This document shows positions 36,080 to 45,316 of a DNA stretch of 64,000 bases, one piece after another; the first letter of the stretch is position 1, and each line of letters starts with the position of its first letter. The notes beneath the pieces were generated by a model. That model searched no databases. It was not told the DNA's origin and was given only the letters and a program-made list of their open reading frames with translations. The position numbers and the translations under genes were made by a program. Source of the DNA: CAVVAE01 sp963746185 (GTDB lineage Bacteria; Actinomycetota; Actinomycetes; Propionibacteriales; Nocardioidaceae); the NCBI GenBank assembly GCA_963746185.1, contig CAVVAE010000002.1, forward strand, positions 496,001 to 560,000, read 5' to 3'.

Positions 36080-36892
36080 TTAAATGGTCTGTCTACGGCG
36101 TCGTGAGAGCTCGGCGGCGAGGACGATGAGGACAGAGATGGCGAACATCGCCGTGCCGACGACGTTGATCTGCATCGGGATCTGCCGTTGCGCCGCGCCC
36201 CAGACAAACATCGGGAACGTCGTCGTGGTGCCGGCGTTGAGGTTGGTGATGATGAAGTCGTCGAAGCTGAGCGAGAACGCCAACAGGGCCGCACCGAGGA
36301 TGCCCGGGAACACCAAAGGGAAGGTGATGCGCCAGAACGTCTGCCACTCATCGGCATACAAATCCATCGCTGCCTGTTCGAGCCGAGAGTCCATACCTGT
36401 CAACCGGGCCTTGACCGTGACCACGACGAAGGACAGACAGAACATGATGTGCGCGATCAGGATCGTCCAGAACCCCAGTTGCCCACCGAACCCCGTTGCC
36501 ACGAACAGTGCCAACAGCGATGAGCCCATCACGATCTCCGGGGAAGCCATCGGCAAGAAGATCACCATGTTGGCGGTCGAGCGCCCGCTGAACCTGTGTC
36601 GCACCAGCGCAAACGCCATCAGGGTCCCGAGAAGGGTCGCGCCCACCGTGGCGAGAAGTCCGATCTGAATGCTCCGGACGACCGCATCGCACATGCCTTG
36701 GGGTCCACAGGGATCGGCCCAGTTGTCCAGAGTCCAACTGCCGAAGGCGTAACTGTTCTTCGTCGGAGGCGCATTGAAGCTCATCGCCACGACGACCGCG
36801 ATCGGCACGAACATGTAAGCGAGCACCAGCAGCCCGACGCCGAGCACGGCGTGTTCGGTTACCCATCGGCCAGCGCGTTGCATGCGCGTCAT
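36080..36892 (-). CDS. Spermidine/putrescine ABC transporter permease, PotC-like (system 2)
   Basis: 270 residues with six membrane segments. The coupling EAA loop is EQAAMDLYADEWQTFWRITF, a divergent version of the usual sequence. It is the last gene of the second Pot operon and its ATG overlaps the PotB-like stop by four bases. The 173 bases between its stop and the aminotransferase stop hold no clear hairpin or gene. Confidence 0.92.
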   Translation of the reverse strand: MTRMQRAGRWVTEHAVLGVGLLVLAYMFVPIAVVVAMSFNAPPTKNSYAFGSWTLDNWADPCGPQGMCDAVVRSIQIGLLATVGATLLGTLMAFALVRHRFSGRSTANMVIFLPMASPEIVMGSSLLALFVATGFGGQLGFWTILIAHIMFCLSFVVVTVKARLTGMDSRLEQAAMDLYADEWQTFWRITFPLVFPGILGAALLAFSLSFDDFIITNLNAGTTTTFPMFVWGAAQRQIPMQINVVGTAMFAISVLIVLAAELSRRRRQTI

Positions 36893-37782
36893 ACCAAGTC
36901 CTCCGTCCCTGCTCTGCGGACGTAGACCAGCACCATCACGACGATCAGCAGCATCAGCACCATCGAGAGAGCACCCGCTGCCGGGTAGATGTTCGCGTCA
37001 GTGAAGAGCGTTTGGATGACGTTGCCGACCATCCGGTCGTTGGGACTTCCGAGCAGCTCGGCGTTGATGTAGTCGCCGGCGGCGGGAATGAACGTCAGCA
37101 GCGTTCCCGCGACGACACCGGGCATCGACAGCGGCAGCGTCACCTTCAAGAAACCCCGTGTCGGGGAGGCGTAGAGGTCACCGGATGCCTCGATCAGCCG
37201 CGGGTCGATCTTCTCGAGGCTGGCGTACAACGGCAGCACCATGAACGGCAAGAAGTTGTAGGTCAGGCCCATGACGACCGCGAAGGACGTCGCCAGCAAC
37301 CGGCCGTCCTCGGCCAACAGACCCACGGACCGAAGCGTGTCGGCGATGTAACCGTTGTCAGACAGGATCAGCTGCCACGAGAGCGTCCGGATCAGGAAGC
37401 TGGTGAAGAACGGTGCGATGACGAGCACCAGCATCAAGTTCCGCCAGCGTCCCGACTTGAATGCGATCGCGTATGCAAGGGGGTAGCCGATGATGAGACA
37501 CAACAGGGTGGCCAAGCCGCCAAAGATCAGCGAGCGGACCAGTGGTTCCCAGTAGTCCGAGATTGCGTTCCAGTAGTTGCTGAAGGCCCACGTCATGTCG
37601 TAGCCGCCAAGGACGCTGCCGTCTGGGTCGTACAGGCTGGTCGCGACGAGTGAGTAGAACGGCACCACGAAGAACAGCGCGAGCCAGAGAGCTCCCGGTA
37701 TCAGGAGCAGGTAGCCCGTGGGGAAGCGCCGTTTTTTGAGCTGCGGCGGCTCTTCGAGCTCAGTGGAGGTCGTCGCCGCCAT
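36889..37782 (-). CDS. Spermidine/putrescine ABC transporter permease, PotB-like (system 2)
   Basis: 297 residues, six membrane segments after a short charged N terminus (EEPPQLKKRRFPTGY). The EAA loop reads EASGDLYASPTRGFLKVTLP. It pairs with the PotC-like subunit. The start overlaps the ATPase stop by one base (TGATG). Confidence 0.92.
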   Translation of the reverse strand: MAATTSTELEEPPQLKKRRFPTGYLLLIPGALWLALFFVVPFYSLVATSLYDPDGSVLGGYDMTWAFSNYWNAISDYWEPLVRSLIFGGLATLLCLIIGYPLAYAIAFKSGRWRNLMLVLVIAPFFTSFLIRTLSWQLILSDNGYIADTLRSVGLLAEDGRLLATSFAVVMGLTYNFLPFMVLPLYASLEKIDPRLIEASGDLYASPTRGFLKVTLPLSMPGVVAGTLLTFIPAAGDYINAELLGSPNDRMVGNVIQTLFTDANIYPAAGALSMVLMLLIVVMVLVYVRRAGTEDLV

Positions 37783-38960
37783 CAGTCGCTGTCCACCCTC
37801 TCGACGCCGGCCATCGCGTCTTGGGCCGCGTCGAGCAAGAAGCCGTGTGCCCTGTTCCAGTGCAGGTCGACGCTCTCCCCCACCGTGAACAGGTCACGTG
37901 CACCACTGTTCTGCTCGAAGACCGTGAGCTCTTGATCCCATGGCATCCGCACCAGGTACGACGTACTCATCCCGATGAAGCTGACATCGGACACGATGCC
38001 GCCGGACAAGGTGTTGACGCCGTCGCCGTCATCGCGGCCGGCCTCGGACATGAAGACCTTTTCCGGCCTGACGCCGACCCACACGGCGCCGGTGTCGCAT
38101 GCTGCGCGATCGCGATCAGCGCCCACGCGGGTGCCATGAACATCGACGACCAGAGTGTCTCCCGCCTGATCGCTGACCTCGCCCGAGATCAAGTTCGACT
38201 GGCCGAGGAAGTTCGCGACGAACGTGGTTCGGGGGTTCTCGTAGAGATCGGCCGGCGCGCCCATCTGCTCAATCAGACCCTTGTTCATGACTGCGATGGT
38301 GTCGGCCATTGTCATGGCCTCTTCTTGGTCGTGCGTCACGTGGACGAACGTGAGGCCGACTTCGACCTGGATGCGTTTGAGCTCGATCTGCATCTGCCGG
38401 CGGAGCTTGAGGTCGAGCGCGCCAAGTGGCTCGTCGAGCAGCAGCACCTCGGGCTTGTTGATCAGCGCCCTCGCCAGAGCGACCCGCTGCTGCTGCCCGC
38501 CGGAAAGCTGGGTGGGCTTGCGGCGGCCCTGCCCCGGGAGCTCGACGAGCTCGAGCATCTCCTCGACCTGCTTGGCGTAGTCCTTGACGCCACGGCGACG
38601 GAGGCCGAACGCGACGTTCTCTTCGATCGTCAGATGCGGGAACAACGCATAGTTCTGGAAGACCGTGTTGACGGGGCGCTTGTAGGGCTTGAGGTTGGCG
38701 ATGTCGCTGCCGCCGAGAAGGATCCGACCAGCGGTCGGTTGTTCGAGCCCGGCGATCATCCGTAGCGTCGTCGTCTTGCCGCATCCCGACGGTCCGAGCA
38801 AGGCGAAGAATGACCCCTGCGGCACGGTCAGATCAAGATCATCGACGGCGGTGAACGTAGCGAACCGCTTGGTCACTCCCTCGAGAAGCAGATCGCGCGT
38901 GTCGCCTCGATGGGCGGCGGCACCCGCCGCCTCCTCCGATTCTGTGTTGACCGTGGTCAT
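37782..38960 (-). CDS. Spermidine/putrescine ABC transporter ATP-binding protein, PotA-like (system 2)
   Basis: 392 residues. Walker A GPSGCGKTTTLRM, signature LSGGQQQRVALARAL, Walker B VLLLDEPLGALDLK and the H-loop HVTHDQEEAMTMAD. The C-terminal 130 residues form the TOBE domain. It begins 2 bases after the binding-protein stop. Similar to but clearly not a recent duplicate of the system-1 ATPase; gene order also differs (D-A-B-C here, A-D-B-C there). Confidence 0.93.
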   Translation of the reverse strand: MTTVNTESEEAAGAAAHRGDTRDLLLEGVTKRFATFTAVDDLDLTVPQGSFFALLGPSGCGKTTTLRMIAGLEQPTAGRILLGGSDIANLKPYKRPVNTVFQNYALFPHLTIEENVAFGLRRRGVKDYAKQVEEMLELVELPGQGRRKPTQLSGGQQQRVALARALINKPEVLLLDEPLGALDLKLRRQMQIELKRIQVEVGLTFVHVTHDQEEAMTMADTIAVMNKGLIEQMGAPADLYENPRTTFVANFLGQSNLISGEVSDQAGDTLVVDVHGTRVGADRDRAACDTGAVWVGVRPEKVFMSEAGRDDGDGVNTLSGGIVSDVSFIGMSTSYLVRMPWDQELTVFEQNSGARDLFTVGESVDLHWNRAHGFLLDAAQDAMAGVERVDSD

Positions 38961-38961
38961 G

Positions 38962-40137
38962 TCAGCCTCCGATGACGTTTTGGAAATCGAGCTCGTACTG
39001 GCTGGCCTGGGCCTCGGTGAGCGGCATGAATGCGAAGGTCGCCTCCAAGAAGTCGTCGTCGGGGAAGATCAACGGGTTGTCGACGAGGGACTTGTCGATC
39101 TTCGTCATTTCCTCCCTGGCTCCTTCCACCGGGCAGATGTAGTTGACCCAGGCGGCGAGCTTTGCAGCCACCGCGGGGTCGTAGTAGAAGTTCATCCACT
39201 CTTCGGCGTTGGCCTTGTGCGTGGCCAAGTTCGGCACCAGCATGTTGTCGCTCCACAGCGACAGACCCTCTTCGGGGATCACGAACTTGATGTCGGGATC
39301 GTCGAACTGAAGGGCGAGAACGTCGCCCGACCATGCCTCACATGCGACGATGTCTCCGCGGCTGAGCGGGCCGACGTAGTTGTTTCCCGTGAACTGACGG
39401 ATTTGCCCCGCGCTGTTGGACTTGTCGAGGAAGTCGATGGCATTCCCCCAGTCGGTTTCGCTGAAGTTCTCCGGATCGGCGCCCACCACCTTGAGCATGA
39501 ATCCCATGGTGTCGCGCATCTCGGTGAGCAGCGTGATCTTGCCATTGAGGTCGGGGTTGGTGAGCAGCTCCTCGAAGCTGCCGATCTCGCCGGTGAGCTT
39601 GCTGTTGTAGGCAATGCCGGTGAGCCCGCTCTGCCACGGAACGGAGTGTTTACGTCCGGGGTCCCAGGCGGGATCACGGAGGTTCTTCAACAGGTTGGCG
39701 TCGACGTTGGGCATGTTCGCGTGGTCGAGCTCCTGGATCCAGCCGACGGCGACCATGCGTGCGGCCATCCAGTCAGTGAGCATGAACATGTCGCGCTTCA
39801 CCGACTCGCACGACCCAAGCTGATTGACGACTTTGGCGAAAAACTCGGTGTTGTCGGAGACATCGTCGCTGTAGGTGACGGAGATGCCGGTGGCGGCCTC
39901 GAAGTCCTCGAGGGTGGTGGGCTGCGGATTCTTCTTGGCGGCCTCATCGATGTAGAGCGGCCAGTTCGAGACTATGAGCTCCTTCTCCTGATCGGAGAGA
40001 TCTGTGCTCTGGCAGGTCTCGGGCGTTTGAGCCTTGCTCGATGTGCCGAAGAGGGGCAGGGCCGCTGCACTGATACCGAGAAATGCGACCCCGCCAGCGC
40101 CTTTCAACAAGGCTCGGCGCGACAGTCCAGGCGTCAT
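38962..40137 (-). CDS. Polyamine-binding protein, PotD-like, with twin-arginine signal (system 2)
   Basis: 391 residues. The N terminus SRRALLKGAGGVAFLGISAA is a Tat-type signal; no lipobox Cys follows, unlike the system-1 protein. The mature part carries IVSNWPLYIDEAAKK, TYSDDVSDNTEFFAKV and VPWQSGLTGIAYNSK, as in spermidine/putrescine binding proteins. How it is kept at the membrane is unclear; a processing-independent Tat anchor is one possibility. First gene of the second Pot operon; divergent from lrp. Confidence 0.9.
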   Translation of the reverse strand: MTPGLSRRALLKGAGGVAFLGISAAALPLFGTSSKAQTPETCQSTDLSDQEKELIVSNWPLYIDEAAKKNPQPTTLEDFEAATGISVTYSDDVSDNTEFFAKVVNQLGSCESVKRDMFMLTDWMAARMVAVGWIQELDHANMPNVDANLLKNLRDPAWDPGRKHSVPWQSGLTGIAYNSKLTGEIGSFEELLTNPDLNGKITLLTEMRDTMGFMLKVVGADPENFSETDWGNAIDFLDKSNSAGQIRQFTGNNYVGPLSRGDIVACEAWSGDVLALQFDDPDIKFVIPEEGLSLWSDNMLVPNLATHKANAEEWMNFYYDPAVAAKLAAWVNYICPVEGAREEMTKIDKSLVDNPLIFPDDDFLEATFAFMPLTEAQASQYELDFQNVIGG

Positions 40138-40228
40138 GCCACCTCCTGGGAGAAGTCTCCCTCATACCGCGACGACCAAACCCCGCGACTCGCGGCCATG
40201 TTCGCAGATGCGAACGAGTGACACAAGG

Positions 40229-40264
40229 GATTCCGTCGGATAGCCACGCTGAATCGACGGAATC
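40229..40264. promoter_or_regulatory. Inverted repeat GATTCCGTCG / CGACGGAATC between potD and lrp
   Basis: Perfect 10-base arms at 40229-40238 and 40255-40264, separated by 16 bases, lie 92 bases upstream of potD and 49 bases upstream of lrp. The 26-base centre-to-centre distance is about 2.5 helical turns. Lrp/AsnC proteins often bind such imperfectly phased palindromes and control themselves and a divergent operon. One arm recurs upstream of the aminotransferase (34413). Confidence 0.55.
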
Positions 40265-40312
40265 AGCCGGTTCCGGCTTGCCAGGACACCGTTACCGCAG
40301 CAAGATGTCCCC

Positions 40313-40786
40313 GTGGCTCATCGCAATGACGGCACCCCACCCGTTCTCGACGACGTGTCCAAAGGGATCATCGAGCAGCTCCAAAAAGACGGCCGGATGT
40401 CGTACGCCGCGATCGGCAAGGCGGTGGGGCTGTCTGAAGCCGCCGTTCGTCAGCGCGTGCAGCGTCTGCTTGACGGCGGCGTCATGCAGATCGTCGCGGT
40501 CACCGACCCGCTCCAGCTCGGGTTCGCCCGGCAAGCCATGATCGGCATCCACGCCGAGGGCGACCTCGACCCGATTGCGACGGCACTCTCGACGATGTCG
40601 GAGGTCGACTACGTCATCGTGACGGCCGGCTCCTTCGACTTGATGGTCGAGGTCGTCTGTGAGAGTGACGACCACTTGCTGCAGCTGTTGTCCAAACGCA
40701 TTCGTGCCATCGACGGCGTCCGGAGTACGGAATCCTTCGTCTATCTCAAGCTCTACAAGCAGACGTACTCGTGGGGAGTCAGGTGA
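40313..40786 (+). CDS. Lrp/AsnC-family transcriptional regulator
   Basis: 157 residues from a GTG. The N-terminal winged helix-turn-helix (MSYAAIGKAVGLSEAAVRQR) is followed by the RAM ligand-binding domain (TAGSFDLMVEVVCESDDHLL). Lrp-type regulators sense amino acids or related compounds. The stop overlaps the GTG of the FAD oxidase gene, and the gene is divergent from the Pot system-2 operon, so the ligand is plausibly a polyamine or its breakdown product. See the inverted repeat at 40229. Confidence 0.93.
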   Translation: MAHRNDGTPPVLDDVSKGIIEQLQKDGRMSYAAIGKAVGLSEAAVRQRVQRLLDGGVMQIVAVTDPLQLGFARQAMIGIHAEGDLDPIATALSTMSEVDYVIVTAGSFDLMVEVVCESDDHLLQLLSKRIRAIDGVRSTESFVYLKLYKQTYSWGVR

Positions 40787-42180
40787 CCTACCGGGACCTG
40801 TCCCTGTGGCATGACAACTGCGGTGACGATCTCGCCCCACGCGCTCCCCTGGCCGGTGACACCGATGTCGACGTGGCCATCGTCGGAGCCGGATTCACTG
40901 GTCTGTGGACGGCGTACTACCTCTCTGTCGCCGACCCGACATTGCGGATCGCGATCATCGAGCGTGACATCGCGGGGTTCGGTGCCTCAGGGCGCAACGG
41001 TGGTTGGGCTTCGGCGTTCTTCCCCTCGTCTCGCACTCGCCTCGCCAGGCTCCCTGGGTCGTCCCGAGGGGCAGCGCAACGGATGACCACCGCGATGCGC
41101 GCCAGCGTGACCGAGATCGACCGCGTGACCACGGCCGAGGGCATCGACTGCGACTACCACCGCGGCGGCACGATTTCCTTCGCCCGCAACCGTAGCCAGT
41201 TGAAGCGCGCGCAGGCCGAGGTGGCGGAGGCCCGGTCATGGGGTGATGAGGAAGGCGACGTCCGGCTGCTCTCCGCTGCCGAGGCGAGCGAGGTCGCCGC
41301 AGCGAGTCGGGTGCTCGGAGCGACGTACAGCCCGCACTGCGCGCGCATCCATCCTGCGAAGCTCGTGCGCGGGCTAGCTAAAGCTGTCGAGGCTCGAGGG
41401 GTCACGATCTACGAGCAGACGGCGGCCCTCTCGATTGCGCCCAGCCTGGTGACGACAACACACGGCAGGGTGCGCGCCGAGTACGTCGTCCGAGCGACCG
41501 AGGGCTATACGCCGGGGCTGGAAGGTCATGCCCGCGTGCTCGCGCCGCTGTACTCGTTGATCGTCGCGACCGAGCCGCTTCCCACTGACATCTGGGCCGA
41601 GATCGGTCTGTCCGACCGGCCGACGTTCTCCGACGAGCGGCACCTGATTATCTACGGCCAGCGGACCGCAGACGACCGGTTGGTGTTCGGTGGACGGGGC
41701 GCGCCCTACCACTACGCCTCGTCGATCTCACCGCAGTTCGACCGCGAGGAGCGGGTGTTCGCCGCACTGCGTGCGACGTTGCTCGACCTGTTCCCGCCGC
41801 TTCGGGACGCCCCCACGCAGACCGACCTGTTCTCGCACGCGTGGGGAGGGGTTCTCGGCGTACCTCGTGACTGGATGCCGTCGGTGGGTCTTGACCGCGT
41901 GACCGGTATTGCCTGGGCGGGCGGTTATGTCGGCGACGGCGTCAGTACGACCAACCTGGCCGGTCGCACCGTGGCTGACCTCATCGTCGGTGTCGAGTCT
42001 GATCTCACGACGCTGCCTTGGGTCGGTCATCGGTCTCGGCGTTGGGAGCCCGAGCCGCTGCGCTGGCTCGGCGTGAACGCGGGGCTGCGAGCGATGGCGC
42101 TGGCCGACCGCGAGGAAACTCGGACCGGCAAGCCGTCGCGCGTCGCCCGAGTCGTATCGCCCCTTGTCGGTGGCCACTGA
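40783..42180 (+). CDS. FAD-dependent amine oxidoreductase (DAO superfamily, gamma-glutamylputrescine oxidase-like)
   Basis: 465 residues from the GTG at 40783, which overlaps the lrp stop (GTGA) and has GGGGAG upstream. The FAD-binding motif is VAIVGAGFTGLWTAYYLS and the second FAD contact GFGASGRNGGWASAFFP, the pattern of DadA/PuuB-type oxidases; GGYVGDGVSTTNLAGRT lies near the C terminus. PuuB oxidises gamma-glutamyl-putrescine, but no gamma-glutamylputrescine synthetase is in the window, so the substrate may be a free amine or amino acid. Coupling to lrp and the Pot genes supports amine catabolism. Confidence 0.88.
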   Translation: MTYRDLSLWHDNCGDDLAPRAPLAGDTDVDVAIVGAGFTGLWTAYYLSVADPTLRIAIIERDIAGFGASGRNGGWASAFFPSSRTRLARLPGSSRGAAQRMTTAMRASVTEIDRVTTAEGIDCDYHRGGTISFARNRSQLKRAQAEVAEARSWGDEEGDVRLLSAAEASEVAAASRVLGATYSPHCARIHPAKLVRGLAKAVEARGVTIYEQTAALSIAPSLVTTTHGRVRAEYVVRATEGYTPGLEGHARVLAPLYSLIVATEPLPTDIWAEIGLSDRPTFSDERHLIIYGQRTADDRLVFGGRGAPYHYASSISPQFDREERVFAALRATLLDLFPPLRDAPTQTDLFSHAWGGVLGVPRDWMPSVGLDRVTGIAWAGGYVGDGVSTTNLAGRTVADLIVGVESDLTTLPWVGHRSRRWEPEPLRWLGVNAGLRAMALADREETRTGKPSRVARVVSPLVGGH

Positions 42181-42211
42181 CCCGTGCTCGGCCAGACGGC
42201 GAATCAGTCCG

Positions 42212-44098
42212 TCACGAGCGACGCAGCGCCGGCCGGATCGCGTCGAGAACCGTGGCGTCCTCGATCGTCGAGGGCACGGCAGCATCCTTGCCATCAGCGA
42301 TCTGCCGCATGGTCTTGCGCAGGATCTTCCCCGACCGAGTCTTGGGAAGGGCCGTTACGACGCTGACGTCCTTGAACACGGCGACGGGGCCGATCTCGTT
42401 GCGCACCGAGGCGATCAGCTCGGCCGACAGTGTCTCGGGGTCGACCTCATGACCCGCTTTCAAGACGACGAATCCGCGAGGCACCTGACCCTTCAGCGCG
42501 TCCTCTGCTCCGATCACCGCACACTCGGCGATAGCGGGGTGCTGTGCAAGGACGGCTTCGATCGAACCCGTCGACAGCCGGTGTCCAGCGACATTGATGA
42601 CGTCGTCCGTACGGCCCATGACAAAGACGTAGCCGTCATCGTCGACATAGCCGCCGTCACCGGACAGGTAGTAGCCGTCGAACGTCTTGAGGTAGGACGC
42701 GAGGTAGCGCTCGTCGTCCTCCCACAGGGTGGGGAGGGTGCCGGGAGGCAAGGGCAGGCGCAGGCAGATCGCGCCCTCCTGGTTGGCCTGCAACGCGTTG
42801 CCGTGCTCGTCGAGGACCGCGACGTCGTACCCGGGAACGGGGACCGACGGTGACCCGGGCTTGATCGGCATGGGCTCCAGCCCGCGGAGGTTCGCGACGA
42901 TCGGCCAACCCGTCTCGGTTTGCCACCAGTGGTCGATGACGGGAATGCCGAGTCGTTCCGTCGCCCAGTGGTAGGTCTCGGGGTCGAGCCGCTCGCCAGC
43001 GAGGAAGAGGTTGCGCAGCGTCGAGACATCGTGGCGAGCGATGTGTTCGCCTTCGGGGTCTTCCTTCTTGATGGCCCTGATCGCGGTCGGTGCCGTGAAC
43101 AGGCCTTCGACGTGATGGTCTTCGATCACTCGCCAGAAGGTGCCGGCATCAGGGGTTCCGACGGGCTTGCCCTCGAACAAGACCGTCGTGGCACCCGCGA
43201 TCAGCGGGCCGTACACGATGTAGGAGTGGCCGACGACCCACCCGACGTCGGAGGCAGTCCACCAGACCTGGCCGGGGCTGACGTCGTAGATGTTGCGCAT
43301 CGACCAGGCCAGTGCCACCGCGTGACCACCGTTGTCGCGGACGATTCCCTTCGGCTTACCCGTCGTACCCGATGTGTAGAGCACGTAGAGCGGATCGGTG
43401 GCGTCAACGTCCGCGCAGGGCGCCGGGTCTGACCGTCCTGCCTTCCGGGCCTCGTCGAAGTCGATGTCGCGGCGGTCGTTCATGGGTGCGGTGCACTGTT
43501 GGCGTTGCTTGACGATGACGGCGTCCGGCTCGTGGTCAGCGAGCTCGAGAGCGCGGTCGACCAGCGGCTTGTACTCGACAATGCGTCCGGGTTCGATGCC
43601 GCACGACGCCGAGACGATTACCTTGGGCCGCGCGTCGTCGATGCGCATGGCGAGCTCTTGTGCTGCGAAGCCTCCGAAAACCACGGAGTGGACGGCGCCG
43701 AGTCGGGCCGTCGCGAGCATGGCGATGACAGCTTCGGGGATCATCGGCATGTAGATGAGGACGCGGTCTCCGGACTCAACGCCGAGGCCGCGCAGGGCAC
43801 CGGCGAAGGCCGCAACGTTCTCGAGAAGCTGCGCGTACGTGTACCGCTCGACCGTCGACGTCACCGCGCTGTCATAGATGAGTGCAGTCTGGTCGGCGCG
43901 GCCCTGAATCACGTGGCGGTCCAAGGCGTTGTAGCAGGTATTGAGGCGGCCGCCCGTGAACCAGCGGTAGAACGGAGGCCGAGAACGGTCGAGCACGACC
44001 GGCGGCTTCTTGAACCAGTCGACGAGGTCGGCGCACCCGCCCCAGAACTCGTCAGGGTCGGTCAGACTCGCGGCATACGCCTCCTGGTAGCTCCCCAT
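42212..44098 (-). CDS. Propionyl-CoA synthetase / acyl-CoA synthetase (PrpE-like)
   Basis: 628 residues of the acetyl-CoA synthetase group. The nucleotide motif is YTSGTTGKPKGIVRDNGGHA, the adenylation core has WWTASDVGWVVGHSYIVYGP and DHWWQTETGWPI, and the C-terminal hinge/Lys region is TALPKTRSGKILRKTMR, whose second Lys is the usual acetylation site. PrpE proteins activate propionate with ATP. The N terminus MGSYQEAYAASLTDPDEFWG is typical. Convergent with the FAD oxidase gene; separate from other catabolic genes here. Confidence 0.92.
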   Translation of the reverse strand: MGSYQEAYAASLTDPDEFWGGCADLVDWFKKPPVVLDRSRPPFYRWFTGGRLNTCYNALDRHVIQGRADQTALIYDSAVTSTVERYTYAQLLENVAAFAGALRGLGVESGDRVLIYMPMIPEAVIAMLATARLGAVHSVVFGGFAAQELAMRIDDARPKVIVSASCGIEPGRIVEYKPLVDRALELADHEPDAVIVKQRQQCTAPMNDRRDIDFDEARKAGRSDPAPCADVDATDPLYVLYTSGTTGKPKGIVRDNGGHAVALAWSMRNIYDVSPGQVWWTASDVGWVVGHSYIVYGPLIAGATTVLFEGKPVGTPDAGTFWRVIEDHHVEGLFTAPTAIRAIKKEDPEGEHIARHDVSTLRNLFLAGERLDPETYHWATERLGIPVIDHWWQTETGWPIVANLRGLEPMPIKPGSPSVPVPGYDVAVLDEHGNALQANQEGAICLRLPLPPGTLPTLWEDDERYLASYLKTFDGYYLSGDGGYVDDDGYVFVMGRTDDVINVAGHRLSTGSIEAVLAQHPAIAECAVIGAEDALKGQVPRGFVVLKAGHEVDPETLSAELIASVRNEIGPVAVFKDVSVVTALPKTRSGKILRKTMRQIADGKDAAVPSTIEDATVLDAIRPALRRS

Positions 44099-44431
44099 CT
44101 CACGCCTTTCGAGTCAGGTCGGTTGCCTCCGCTGGCTGGCTTCCCATCCTGCCTCTTCGCCGTACGGCGCGAAACCGCTGGCGGTCTCGTGACCAGTCGT
44201 GATCGCGAGGCAAACCGTAAATCAGTTGTCACGGCATCCGTTGACCTGTCACTCTCAAGATGGCCACGTATCTCGCGTGGGTTCAGTGGGCAGTGCGATC
44301 TGCCCTCGAGTGAAGGAGGCGCCGAAGTGTCTACCCAAGTCCTGGGGCATCTCATCGTCCCTTCATCACCGAGGTCACTGCGCCGCTAAGCAGGTGGAGT
44401 GCCTCGTCACGCTCGAGGAGCACTCACCACC
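44099..44431. other. Divergent intergenic region, 333 bases, no gene seen
   Basis: The region between prpE and the RIO kinase has no credible reading frame, repeat or RNA fold that I can see. It must contain the two divergent promoters. A TTGACC at 44248 is a possible -35 box without a convincing partner. Confidence 0.5.
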
Positions 44432-45310
44432 ATGCATCAAGCAAGCCAAGACTTCGCAACACCCGACCTGCCCACCGACGACATCACTGGTCCGCTGGGC
44501 GCGGCCGACTTCACGTTCTATTCCACCGACGACCTTGACGACGGCCAGAGATGGTCGACATGGTCCGATGTGCAAAAAGGCGAACACGGACCCGAACCGC
44601 GCCCGCCCTGGGTCGTAACCGCCGACGGCGCGATCGACACAGAGCTAGGGGTGCTGAAGACCGGCAAAGAAGCCGATGTCTTCCTCCTCGAGCGTGCGGT
44701 TCCTGGTGACCCCGAACAATTCTCGGTGCTCGCCGCGAAGCGCTATCGAAGTCCCGAGCATCGACAGTTCCATCGCGACGCCGGGTACGTCGAGGGGCGC
44801 CGGCTGAAGCGCAGCCGCGACACCCGTGCCGTCGCCAAGGGAACTGCCTTCGGGCGTGAGGTCGCCGCGGGGGTGTGGGCGCAACAAGAGTTCGGCGCGC
44901 TCAGCTCACTGTGGTCGGCTGGTATTCCCGTCCCCTACCCCGTGCAGATCGACGGCACTGAGATCCTGATGGAGTTCATCGAGATCGACGGCGCTGCCGC
45001 TCCGCGTCTCGCGCAGGAACGGCCGGCTCGTGACCTGCTCGAGTCGTACTTCGAGCAGATTCGCGACGCGATGGCCGTGCTGGCGCGACGTGGGCTGGCC
45101 CATGGTGACCTGTCGCCATACAACGTGCTCGCCCAGGGCGATCGCCTCGTGATCATCGACCTTCCCCAGGTGCTCGACATCGTCGGCAACCCCAACGGAG
45201 TCGAGTTCTTGCTCCGCGACTGCCGCAACATGTGCAAGTGGTTCCAGTCGCGCGGGCTCGACGTCGATCCCGACGAGTTGCTCGCGGAGTTGCTCGCGCA
45301 GGCGTGGTGA
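44432..45310 (+). CDS. RIO-type serine protein kinase (RIO1-like)
   Basis: 292 residues from the ATG at 44432. The kinase core has the RIO glycine-lacking ATP loop LKTGKEADVFLLERA, the catalytic loop RRGLAHGDLSPYNVLAQGDR and the metal-binding Asp in LVIIDLPQVLD. The first 75 residues are acidic and Gly/Pro-rich. RIO kinases act in ribosome maturation in eukaryotes and archaea; in bacteria the job is not known. Stand-alone gene; its stop is followed after 7 bases by the expanded repeat array. Confidence 0.88.
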   Translation: MHQASQDFATPDLPTDDITGPLGAADFTFYSTDDLDDGQRWSTWSDVQKGEHGPEPRPPWVVTADGAIDTELGVLKTGKEADVFLLERAVPGDPEQFSVLAAKRYRSPEHRQFHRDAGYVEGRRLKRSRDTRAVAKGTAFGREVAAGVWAQQEFGALSSLWSAGIPVPYPVQIDGTEILMEFIEIDGAAAPRLAQERPARDLLESYFEQIRDAMAVLARRGLAHGDLSPYNVLAQGDRLVIIDLPQVLDIVGNPNGVEFLLRDCRNMCKWFQSRGLDVDPDELLAELLAQAW

Positions 45311-45316
45311 CCACCC

